A DNA stretch of 6,492 nucleotides, taken from positions 1-6,492 of the forward strand of contig JAFROA010000155.1 of the NCBI GenBank assembly GCA_017429885.1, given 5' to 3'. Below, in pieces: positions 1 to 5,387 of the stretch (positions are counted from its first letter, which is position 1; the number at the start of each line of letters is the position of its first letter). The position numbers and the translations under genes are program-made. The stretch is from Bacteroidales bacterium. Its GTDB lineage: Bacteria; Bacteroidota; Bacteroidia; Bacteroidales; UBA932. The notes beneath the pieces are model-generated. The model saw only the letters and a list, made by a program, of their open reading frames with translations, was not told the origin of the DNA and ran no database searches.

Positions 1-129
1 GATCAACAGGTTCTCCACCAATTGTTTCTGTCCCACGATGACCTTGCCCATCTCAAGGGACAGCATGTCCACAAACGCGCTTTCCCTTTGGATCCGGTCA
101 TTCAATTCTTTGATGTTAACGCTTTCCAT
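1..129 (-). CDS. MoxR-family AAA+ ATPase, N-terminal fragment (cut by window edge)
   Basis: Reading the minus strand from an ATG at 129 gives 43 uninterrupted codons to the window edge, beginning MESVNIKELNDRI and including the motif KVIVGQKQLVENLLI. The VGQ segment followed by a helix is the classic start of MoxR-type AAA+ ATPases, just ahead of the Walker A loop, which lies outside the window. MoxR ATPases act as chaperone-like remodelers, and in Bacteroidota they usually sit beside DUF58 and BatA/BatB von Willebrand-domain genes. That neighbourhood is therefore expected off the left edge but cannot be seen. The gene is divergent from truA with 45 bp between start codons. No Shine-Dalgarno is obvious; the bases before the ATG are A-rich, as is common in this phylum. 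The family call rests on the N-terminal motif alone. Confidence 0.8.
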   Translation of the reverse strand, partial: MESVNIKELNDRIQRESAFVDMLSLEMGKVIVGQKQLVENLLI

Positions 130-153
130 CTTATGTTCTTTTTTATATTTTCG
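123..153 (+). promoter_or_regulatory. Possible truA promoter (Bacteroidota-type, imperfect)
   Basis: TATTTTCG at 146-153 matches seven of eight positions of the Bacteroidota -7 element TAnnTTTG. TTTC at 123-126 lies 19 bp upstream and matches three of four positions of the -33 TTTG. A transcript would begin near 160, about 15 nt before the truA ATG. The -33 part would lie inside the first codons of the divergent moxR gene. In AT-rich sequence such imperfect matches can arise by chance. Confidence 0.3.
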
Positions 154-174
154 CGTATCACAACAGCCTCTTCC

Positions 175-945
175 ATGCGCTACAAGATCACCCTTTCCTA
201 CGACGGCTCCGGTTTTCATGGCTGGCAGACGCAGAGCGACGCTAAAACCATCCAAGAGTGCCTCGAGGATGCCCTGTCCACTCTCCTAAGAGAGCGAATC
301 GCCGTCACAGGCGCCGGCAGGACTGATTCAACTGTCAACGCGATCAGCTATGTCGCCCATTTTGACACATCAGTCGAGGACCTTGACGCCGGGCTTGTCG
401 GCTACAAAATAAATGCCATCCTGCCCCATGGAATCAAGGTTCACGACATAGTTCCGACCACTCCGGATTTCCACTCAAGGTTCGATGCGAGGCAACGGGA
501 ATACAAATATTTTATCCATAGGAAAAAAGACCCGTTCATAAGCCATTATTCGTACCTGTACACTTTCCCGATTGACGTGGAAAAGATGAACAGGGCGGCG
601 GTCAAACTGCTGGGAAAACACGATTTCAGCTGCTTCGAGAAAGTCGGCGGAGACAACAAGACATCCATCTGCACTGTAACGAAAGCGGTATGGGAGACAT
701 ATGTCCCCGACCATGTCAGCATGATGGGATATCCCACCGAAGAGGACGATTACCTCGTGTTCACGATTAGGGCGGACAGGTTCCTGAGGAATATGGTACG
801 GGCGGTCGTCGGATCCCTTCTGGACATAGGCAGGGGACGTCATGAAGAGGAGTGGATGGACACCCTGGTTGAAGGTGGTTCCCGGAGTGACGCGGGAGAA
901 TCAGTCCCGGGTCACGCTTTATTCCTCTGTAAGGTAGAATATTAA
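175..945 (+). CDS. truA: tRNA pseudouridine(38-40) synthase TruA
   Basis: This 256-residue protein isomerises uridines 38-40 in the tRNA anticodon arm to pseudouridine, acting on cytoplasmic tRNA. Family landmarks are all present: an N-terminal YKITLSYDGSGFHGWQ strand, the catalytic motif GAGRTD with the presumed nucleophile Asp51, the YKINAILPHGIKV segment, the FHSRFDAR and REYKYFI motifs, FLRNMVRAVVGSLLDIGRG near residues 200-220, and a terminal GHALFLCKVEY. Length fits the family (about 250-270). The frame is open 51 codons further upstream, but TruA homology begins at the ATG at 175 and the extra part lies antisense to moxR, so I start at 175. The motif after the catalytic Asp reads STVNA where many TruA proteins have AGVHA. 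The gene appears to be monocistronic. Confidence 0.95.
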   Translation: MRYKITLSYDGSGFHGWQTQSDAKTIQECLEDALSTLLRERIAVTGAGRTDSTVNAISYVAHFDTSVEDLDAGLVGYKINAILPHGIKVHDIVPTTPDFHSRFDARQREYKYFIHRKKDPFISHYSYLYTFPIDVEKMNRAAVKLLGKHDFSCFEKVGGDNKTSICTVTKAVWETYVPDHVSMMGYPTEEDDYLVFTIRADRFLRNMVRAVVGSLLDIGRGRHEEEWMDTLVEGGSRSDAGESVPGHALFLCKVEY

Positions 946-963
946 GGTAAAGTCGTTTTTTTT
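914..963 (+). terminator. Weak candidate intrinsic terminator after truA
   Basis: ACGCTTTA at 914-921 can pair with TAAAGTCGT at 948-956 (one bulged T, then two G-U pairs), with a small CCT/AGG hairpin inside the loop. Eight consecutive T residues follow at 956-963. The stem overlaps the truA stop codon and is A/U-rich, so it is weak. The T-run directly abuts the exbB -7 box and could equally be spacer sequence. Confidence 0.3.
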
Positions 964-966
964 CAC

Positions 967-974
967 TATCTTTG
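967..974 (+). promoter_or_regulatory. Bacteroidota -7 promoter box for exbB-exbD-tonB
   Basis: TATCTTTG matches the Bacteroidota housekeeping-sigma -7 consensus TAnnTTTG at all fixed positions. It lies in the only sizeable gap before exbB. Transcription would be expected to start near 981, leaving a leader of about 65 nt. No convincing TTTG -33 element sits 19-21 bp upstream; that position is in the end of truA and the T-run. Confidence 0.55.
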
Positions 975-983
975 CAGGTTGGT

Positions 984-1007
984 GGCGTGATATGTGTAGT
1001 TCACGTC
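984..1007 (+). promoter_or_regulatory. Hairpin at predicted 5' end of the exbB leader
   Basis: GGCGTGA (984-990) can pair with TCACGTC (1001-1007), with one G-U pair, around a 10-nt loop. It falls immediately after the predicted transcription start and may protect the 5' end or regulate the mRNA. The rest of the leader holds two further palindromes, TTAGCTAA at 1017-1024 and AACGTACGTT at 1031-1040, the latter ending 6 nt before the exbB ATG. No known riboswitch is recognised. Confidence 0.35.
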
Positions 1008-1046
1008 ATTCAATGGTTAGCTAATCAATAAACGTACGTTATAATT

Positions 1047-1784
1047 ATGTTGTTCCATCTTTTACAGGTAGGCCTGGACTCCGCCGCGACGGAAATGGCC
1101 GAAACCACCGCCATGGCGGCTCAGGCAGCCCCGCAGCAAGTCGAGCAGAGTTATTCTTTAATCGAGATGGCAGCGAAGGGTGGATGGCTGATGATTGTCC
1201 TCGCCATCCTCTCCATCATAGCCATCTACATCTTCGGCAAGAAATGGTGGATGATCCACAAAGCCCAGCAGGTCGACAAGAACTTCATGAGGGATATCCG
1301 CGACTATATCCACGAGGGTAAAGTGAAAAGCGCCCTGTCTCTCTGCGAGAAGTACGACTCCCCTGTCGCCCGTCTTGTCGAGAAAGGCATCGAGAGGATC
1401 GGAAGGCCTCTGACCGACATCCAGACCGCGGTCGAGAACATAGGTAACGTAGAGATCGCCAGACTCGAGAAGGGTCTCCCCACCCTGGCGACCATCGCCG
1501 GTGGAGCCCCTATGATCGGATTCCTCGGTACTGTCCTCGGTATGGTTCAAGCTTTCTTCAACATGGCCAATGCCGGGAACAACATCGACATCACCCTGCT
1601 TTCCAGCGGTATCTACACCGCCATGATCACAACCGTTGGCGGTCTTATCGTCGGTATCCTCGGTTACTTCGGCTACAACTACCTCACCGCCCAGATCTCC
1701 AACCTCATGTTCAAGATGGAGACCGCCACGATCGATTTCATCGACCTTCTGCACGAACCCGCTGACAACGAAGAGGAGAAATAG
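1047..1784 (+). CDS. exbB: ExbB/TolQ/MotA-family proton channel subunit
   Basis: This 245-residue inner-membrane protein is the pentameric scaffold and proton-channel component that, with ExbD, converts proton-motive force into TonB movement. Three membrane segments are visible: about residues 47-64, 144-173 and 188-212. A long cytoplasmic region lies between the first two. The family core is clear in MIGFLGTVLGM (156-166) and YTAMITTVGGLIVG. Thr162 and Thr196 align with the channel threonines Thr148 and Thr181 of E. coli ExbB. I chose the ATG at 1047 because MLFHLLQV resembles the N-termini of Bacteroidota homologues and the Ala-rich stretch before the first membrane segment is usual there; Met17 is an alternative. 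The gene heads a tight operon with exbD and tonB. Sequence alone does not separate ExbB from TolQ, but the adjacent TonB favours ExbB. Confidence 0.92.
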   Translation: MLFHLLQVGLDSAATEMAETTAMAAQAAPQQVEQSYSLIEMAAKGGWLMIVLAILSIIAIYIFGKKWWMIHKAQQVDKNFMRDIRDYIHEGKVKSALSLCEKYDSPVARLVEKGIERIGRPLTDIQTAVENIGNVEIARLEKGLPTLATIAGGAPMIGFLGTVLGMVQAFFNMANAGNNIDITLLSSGIYTAMITTVGGLIVGILGYFGYNYLTAQISNLMFKMETATIDFIDLLHEPADNEEEK

Positions 1785-1787
1785 CCA

Positions 1788-2198
1788 ATGGCATTCAAGA
1801 GAACAACAAAGGTATCGGCGGAAATGTCGATGTCCTCGATGACCGACCTGGTGTTCCTGCTGTTGATCTTCTTCCTGGTCACATCGACACTGGTCAACCC
1901 GAACGCCTTGAAGCTCCTGCTCCCGAAGAGCACGGGCCAGGTGAGCGCCAAGCCTACAGTCAGCGTATCCATCAAAGACTGGGGTGGCGAGACATACACC
2001 TATCATCTCAACGGTGATGAGACCCCGGTCGAATTCACCGCTCTGGAGGACGAACTCGTGGGTCTTCTCCAAGAGGAAGAGGATCCCACCTTCTCCATCT
2101 ACACAGATGAGACAGTTCCCGTCAGGGAGGTTGTCTCCGTAATGAACATCGCCAAACGGAACCACTACAAAGTGATTTTGGCAACACAGCCTGAATGA
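1788..2198 (+). CDS. exbD: ExbD/TolR-family biopolymer transport protein
   Basis: The 136-residue protein has a short cytoplasmic N-terminus, one membrane helix (about 20-37, DLVFLLLIFFLVTSTLV) and a periplasmic domain. Asp20, at the start of the helix in the motif SMTDLVFLLL, corresponds to the essential proton-carrying Asp25 of E. coli ExbD. The C-terminal part, with IYTDETVPVREVVSVMNIAK, matches the periplasmic ExbD/TolR fold. The start lies 3 nt after the exbB stop, and an AGGAG at 1774-1778, inside the exbB 3' end, is spaced 9 nt from the ATG. The stop overlaps the tonB start as ATGA, suggesting coupled translation. Only one exbD is present, whereas many Bacteroidota clusters carry two consecutive copies. 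Confidence 0.92.
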   Translation: MAFKRTTKVSAEMSMSSMTDLVFLLLIFFLVTSTLVNPNALKLLLPKSTGQVSAKPTVSVSIKDWGGETYTYHLNGDETPVEFTALEDELVGLLQEEEDPTFSIYTDETVPVREVVSVMNIAKRNHYKVILATQPE

Positions 2199-2968
2199 TG
2201 AAACAGTACCTTCGCGAAAGAGAGAAGGAGGCGAAAGTCTCCACAACGACAGGGATCGTTCTCACGGTCGCCGTCCACTTGGTCGTCTTGCTCTCCTGCG
2301 CTTTCACGGGTCTGAAATACATCTATCCACCACCCGAAGAGCAGACATTTCTCATTGATTTCGAGGAGGATGAACCTCAGCAAATCAGAAGGCAGAGACT
2401 TGGCAGGCAACCTCAGGCCGAGGATGTGGACAAAACCAAGCCTGTCGAGCTGATCCAAAGGAGCGAGTCTCCAATCAAGTCTGACAGGACCAACAAGACC
2501 GCCGAGGCCAAGCCTGACGACTTCGGCGATGTCGAAGTCCCGGCCCCTAAGGAAGAGATTAACAAGAATGCCCTGTTCCCGGGCATGAGCAAGAAAGACT
2601 CTTCTCTTGCTCCTCACGGAGCCACCAATCCCTCTGCCGAGTTCAAGGCCGGGCATCCGAAGGGCAACACCCAGGTCGGCAAGACTGACGGTGCGCCTAA
2701 CGCCCATGTGAAGGGGCGTAGCGTGCTTGGTGCCCTCCCGAGGCCTGATTACGCCGTACAGGACGAAGGAAAGGTTGTCGTGGATATCTGGGTGGACAAC
2801 TATGGAAACGTCACCAAAGCCGTGGCTGGAGGCCAAGGCACAACTGTGAATAACCAAACGTTATGGGCGGCAGCCAGATCGGCGGCCATGAAAGCCCATT
2901 TTAACCAGAGTGCCGACGCGCCGGCGCTTCAGCAAGGAACAATAACTTATATTTTCAAACTCAAATAA
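2195..2968 (+). CDS. tonB: TonB-family energy transducer
   Basis: The 257-residue protein spans the periplasm and passes ExbB-ExbD energy to outer-membrane TonB-dependent receptors. It has a charged cytoplasmic N-terminus, a signal-anchor helix at about 18-40, a periplasmic linker, and a C-terminal TonB domain from about 178 to the end. The helix contains TVAVHLVVL, in which His28 aligns with the functional His20 of E. coli TonB. The C-terminal domain carries LPRPDYAVQDEGKVVVDIWV, then a conserved VDNYGNVTKA turn and the terminal GTITYIFKLK. The linker contains NALFPGM, typical of Bacteroidota TonB proteins, and is charged and Gly/Asn-rich instead of having the Pro-Glu/Pro-Lys repeats of enterobacterial TonB. 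The ATG at 2195 overlaps the exbD stop; a second ATG directly follows at 2198. Which receptor it serves cannot be told from here. Confidence 0.9.
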   Translation: MMKQYLREREKEAKVSTTTGIVLTVAVHLVVLLSCAFTGLKYIYPPPEEQTFLIDFEEDEPQQIRRQRLGRQPQAEDVDKTKPVELIQRSESPIKSDRTNKTAEAKPDDFGDVEVPAPKEEINKNALFPGMSKKDSSLAPHGATNPSAEFKAGHPKGNTQVGKTDGAPNAHVKGRSVLGALPRPDYAVQDEGKVVVDIWVDNYGNVTKAVAGGQGTTVNNQTLWAAARSAAMKAHFNQSADAPALQQGTITYIFKLK

Positions 2969-2986
2969 AAAGGATCACAACCTAAT

Positions 2987-2994
2987 TAATTTTT
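2987..2994 (+). promoter_or_regulatory. Possible -7 box for rluB-era-parC
   Basis: TAATTTTT matches seven of eight positions of TAnnTTTG in the 54-bp gap after tonB. A transcript would start near 3000, just at the hairpin described next. No -33 TTTG is seen at the right distance, and the region is simply AT-rich (TTTTTAAAAA at 2990-2999), so the match is weak. No terminator for the tonB operon is visible in this gap, so readthrough from tonB is possible. Confidence 0.25.
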
Positions 2995-2999
2995 AAAAA

Positions 3000-3014
3000 G
3001 TGGCGTGATGCCAC
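3000..3014 (+). promoter_or_regulatory. Perfect small hairpin in the rluB leader
   Basis: GTGGC (3000-3004) and GCCAC (3010-3014) form a perfect 5-bp GC-rich stem around the loop GTGAT. It lies 8 nt before the preferred rluB start at 3023 and includes the alternative GTG (3005) and ATG (3008) codons, so it may decide which start is used. Its first ten bases, GTGGCGTGAT, recur at 982-991 in the exbB leader. Confidence 0.4.
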
Positions 3015-3022
3015 ATCAAATC

Positions 3023-4474
3023 ATGGAAGAAAAATTTAACGGTGGTCAAGAGCACCACGAAGAGCGTAGGGATTACGCGAGAAATGAAGGATCCGCAAGC
3101 AACTATTCAGCCGAAGGCCGCAAACTAAGGCCCAGGAGAAAAGTCGGATCGTACAGCGACAACAATCACAGGAATTATTCTGAAGGTAACAGGGGTGAAC
3201 GCCAGGGCTATGGCCAGGGCGGAGAACGTCGTTCTTACGGCCAGAGCCGTCCGAGATACGGAGAGGATAGGCCGAGATATGGGGAAGACAGGCCCAGATA
3301 CGGCGAAGAGCGTCCACGCTACAATAACGACCGTCCACGCTACAACAGCGATCGCCCGCAGAGAAGTGAAGGTGGTTCCAGGTACGGCGAGGACAGGCCC
3401 CGCTTCAATAGCGACCGTCCACGTTACAACAGTGACCGCCCCCGCTACAATAGTGACCGTCCACGCTTCAACAGCGACCGTCCCCAGAGGAGCGAGAGTC
3501 GTCCCCGTTACGGCGAGGACAGGCCGAGATACGGTGAGTCTAAACCCGGCTATGGCGAAGGACGCCCTTCATATGGCCAGCGCAATAATGGCAGAAGTGG
3601 GTTCTCAAAACCCGCTCCGAGGAAGCCGGTTCACAAAAACGGCCCTCATTTCACCCATGCTGATGAGGCCGGGATCAACCAGATGATCTCCAGGAAGCCC
3701 CAGGTTGACAACCCCGCATTCTCTGATAATGACACTGTCCCTACTCCAATCAAGGAGGAGATCCGTCTCAACAAGTTCATCGCTAACTCGGGAGTCTGCT
3801 CACGCCGCGAGGCCGACACCCTCATACAGGCTGGTGTCGTCACTGTCAACGGCGAGGTCGTCACTGAGCTCGGCACAAAAGTCAACGTCCTTAAGGATGA
3901 CATCCGTTTCAACGGTGAGAGACTGAAGGGAGAAGAAAAGGTATACATTGTCATGAATAAGCCGAAAGGCTTTGTCACCAGCGCGAGCGACCCTCACGCT
4001 GAGAAGACCGTCATGGATCTGATCAAGGGTTGCAAGACGAGAGTATTCCCTGTCGGAAGGCTGGACAAGAGCACGACAGGTGTGCTTATGTTCACCAATG
4101 ACGGTGAGATAGCCGAGCAGCTGACCCACCCTTCTTTCAACAAGAAGAAGATCTACCAGGTTATTCTCGACAAAGCCCTTGACGAGCAAGACAAGGAGAA
4201 GATCCTTGTCGAGGGTCTTGAGCTCAGCGACGGTGTGATCAAAGCTGACGAGCTTGAGTTCATCGATGCCGACGATCACCGCAAGCTCGGCATCGAGATC
4301 CACTCCGGAAAGAACCGCATTGTCCGCAGGATCTTCGAGAGCCTCGGCTACACCGTGAAGGCACTTGACAGGGTCTACTTCGCGGGCCTCACCAAGAAGG
4401 GGCTCAAGAAGGGCGAGTGGAGATACCTCAGCGAGGGCGAAGTCAACGTCCTCAGAATGGGGGCCTATGTCTAA
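3023..4474 (+). CDS. rluB: RluB/RsuA-family rRNA pseudouridine synthase with repeat-rich N-terminal extension
   Basis: The 483-residue protein pairs a disordered-looking N-terminal half (1 to about 246) with an S4 RNA-binding domain (about 247-305) and an RsuA/RluB catalytic domain. The S4 domain begins IRLNKFIANSGVCSRREAD. The catalytic motif is VGRLDKSTTGVLMFTNDGE with nucleophile Asp348. KNRIVRR (430-436) and the closing LTKKGLKKGEWRYLSEGE are also family hallmarks. Such enzymes make one pseudouridine in rRNA; E. coli RluB acts at 23S U2605, though the target here is inferred. The extension is rich in Arg, Tyr, Gly and Asn with a heptapeptide repeat at residues 76-186, likely a flexible basic RNA-contacting tail. 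E. coli RluB is far shorter, but extensions of this kind occur in Bacteroidota. Starts at GTG 3005 and ATG 3008 are possible; I prefer 3023 because it clears the leader hairpin. Confidence 0.88.
   Translation: MEEKFNGGQEHHEERRDYARNEGSASNYSAEGRKLRPRRKVGSYSDNNHRNYSEGNRGERQGYGQGGERRSYGQSRPRYGEDRPRYGEDRPRYGEERPRYNNDRPRYNSDRPQRSEGGSRYGEDRPRFNSDRPRYNSDRPRYNSDRPRFNSDRPQRSESRPRYGEDRPRYGESKPGYGEGRPSYGQRNNGRSGFSKPAPRKPVHKNGPHFTHADEAGINQMISRKPQVDNPAFSDNDTVPTPIKEEIRLNKFIANSGVCSRREADTLIQAGVVTVNGEVVTELGTKVNVLKDDIRFNGERLKGEEKVYIVMNKPKGFVTSASDPHAEKTVMDLIKGCKTRVFPVGRLDKSTTGVLMFTNDGEIAEQLTHPSFNKKKIYQVILDKALDEQDKEKILVEGLELSDGVIKADELEFIDADDHRKLGIEIHSGKNRIVRRIFESLGYTVKALDRVYFAGLTKKGLKKGEWRYLSEGEVNVLRMGAYV
3248..3580 (+). 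repeat. In-frame 21-bp (7-residue) tandem repeat inside rluB, 16 units
   Basis: The 333 bp encode 15 full heptapeptides and one six-residue unit with no phase break. The main types are RPRYGED and RPR(Y/F)NSD, with occasional RPQRSEx. A second-order period of six units (126 bp) is visible. Positions 3248-3373 run from RPRYGED types through RPRYNxD to RPQRSEG, 3374-3499 repeat that order and end RPQRSES, and 3500-3580 start it again. Codons for the same residue vary among units (cgt, cgc, agg and aga for Arg; ccg, ccc, cca and cct for Pro), so the peptide pattern is better conserved than the DNA. The tract could expand or contract in 21-bp or 126-bp steps. Confidence 0.93.
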
Positions 4475-4476
4475 AG

Positions 4477-4481
4477 AAGGA
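4477..4481 (+). promoter_or_regulatory. Shine-Dalgarno that fixes the era start
   Basis: AAGGA lies 6 nt before the ATG at 4488, good spacing for ribosome binding. It favours that start over the in-frame ATG at 4467, which overlaps the rluB end and lacks a comparably spaced site. Confidence 0.6.
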
Positions 4482-4487
4482 AAAGTC

Positions 4488-5369
4488 ATGGAGCACAGGG
4501 CTGGATTTGTCAACATCATCGGTAACCCGAATGTGGGCAAATCCACGCTCATGAATGCCCTTGTCGGAGAGAAGCTCTCGATTGTCACCGCCAAGGCTCA
4601 GACGACCCGCCATAGGATAATGGGGATTGTCAACACGGATGAGTACCAGATAGTGTACTCTGACACCCCCGGCATGCTCAAGCCAAACTACCGCCTCCAG
4701 GAGGACATGATGAAGTTCGTGGACGCCGCGATCGGCGACGCTGACATCATCCTCTATGTCACTGACGTGGTGGAGAAAAGCGATAAGAATAAGGAATATA
4801 TTCTTAAACTGCAGAAGGTTGAGTGCCCTGTCGTGGTGGTCATCAACAAGATCGACATCAGCGATCGGCCAAAGGTCGTTGAGTTGATGGAGTACTGGCA
4901 TGAGACACTTCCGAAAGCGGAGATCATCCCGGTCTCGGCCAAGGAGAGATTCAATCTCGAGAGTGTGCTAGAGTCCGTTGTGAGCAAGCTCCCGGTCTCC
5001 CCGCCATGGTTTGACAAGGACCAGTTCACTGACAGGAACCTCCGCTTCTTCGCCTCGGAGATAATCCGCGAGAAGATTCTGGAGAACTACAGCCAGGAGA
5101 TCCCCTACAGCTGCGAGGTGGAGATTGAGGCTTTCCACGAGGGGAAAGAAAGGTATGAGATAAGTGCTGTGATCCACGTCGCGCGTGACTCCCAGAAAGG
5201 GATAATCATCGGCAAGGGTGGCTCTGCACTCAAAAAAACCGGCACAGACGCTAGACTGGAGATGGAGGACTTCTTCCAAAAGAAGGTTTTCCTCCAGCTC
5301 TTCGTCAAGGTCGATCCGGACTGGAGGGAGAGCAGAAAAGAATTGCGTAAGTTCGGTTACGAGGAATAA
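4488..5369 (+). CDS. era: GTPase Era (30S ribosome assembly)
   Basis: Era is an essential GTPase that binds the 3' end of 16S rRNA and helps finish 30S subunits. The 293-residue product has all G motifs: GNPNVGKST (12-20), the switch segment KAQTTRHRI (36-44), DTPG (59-62), NKID (120-123) and SAK (150-152). A C-terminal KH RNA-binding domain follows, with GIIIGKGGSALKKTG containing the GKGG loop at 242-245. Length fits the family (about 290-300). The frame is open upstream to 4365, inside rluB, and an ATG at 4467 would add seven residues (MSKEGKV). I start at 4488 because MEHRAGFVNIIGNPNVGKS aligns with Bacteroidales homologues and has a well-placed Shine-Dalgarno. Era sits 13 nt after rluB, another rRNA-acting gene, and 18 nt before parC, consistent with one operon. 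Confidence 0.96.
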   Translation: MEHRAGFVNIIGNPNVGKSTLMNALVGEKLSIVTAKAQTTRHRIMGIVNTDEYQIVYSDTPGMLKPNYRLQEDMMKFVDAAIGDADIILYVTDVVEKSDKNKEYILKLQKVECPVVVVINKIDISDRPKVVELMEYWHETLPKAEIIPVSAKERFNLESVLESVVSKLPVSPPWFDKDQFTDRNLRFFASEIIREKILENYSQEIPYSCEVEIEAFHEGKERYEISAVIHVARDSQKGIIIGKGGSALKKTGTDARLEMEDFFQKKVFLQLFVKVDPDWRESRKELRKFGYEE

Positions 5370-5374
5370 TAACT

Positions 5375-5379
5375 AGGAG
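5375..5379 (+). promoter_or_regulatory. Shine-Dalgarno of parC
   Basis: AGGAG stands 8 nt before the ATG at 5388 in the 18-nt era-parC gap. A second purine run, AAAGGA at 5380-5385, is too close to the start to be the main site. It supports the chosen start of an open frame with no stop inside the window. Confidence 0.6.
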
Positions 5380-5387
5380 AAAGGAAT

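Noticed and set aside
22..174. 51-codon upstream extension of truA
   Set aside because: It lies antisense to the conserved moxR N-terminus, and TruA homology starts at the ATG at 175.
1158..2246. Long 362-codon open frame on the minus strand across exbB-exbD-tonB
   Set aside because: It is antisense to three clearly conserved genes, its product is a compositionally odd His/Asp/Val/Gly-rich string with no motif, and it spans gene junctions. Codon bias on the coding strand explains the openness.
2165..2857. 230-codon minus-strand frame over tonB
   Set aside because: Shadow of a complete TonB gene, with no domain or plausible start context.
3248..3580. CRISPR array or intergenic satellite
   Set aside because: The period is 21 bp without unique spacers and it is fully coding in frame with rluB.
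3195..3686. 163-codon plus-strand frame overlapping the rluB repeat tract
   Set aside because: The 21-bp repeat keeps a second frame open by periodicity. The product is an Ala/Thr/Val/Arg repeat with no start context, while the rluB frame continues into conserved domains.
4365..4487. 41-codon upstream extension of era
   Set aside because: It overlaps the conserved end of rluB in another frame and looks like Arg/Ser shadow sequence; the Shine-Dalgarno and homology support the ATG at 4488.
3800..4594. 264-codon minus-strand open frame over rluB and the start of era
   Set aside because: Antisense shadow of conserved S4, pseudouridine synthase and Era sequence; Leu/Asp/Val-rich with no recognisable domain.
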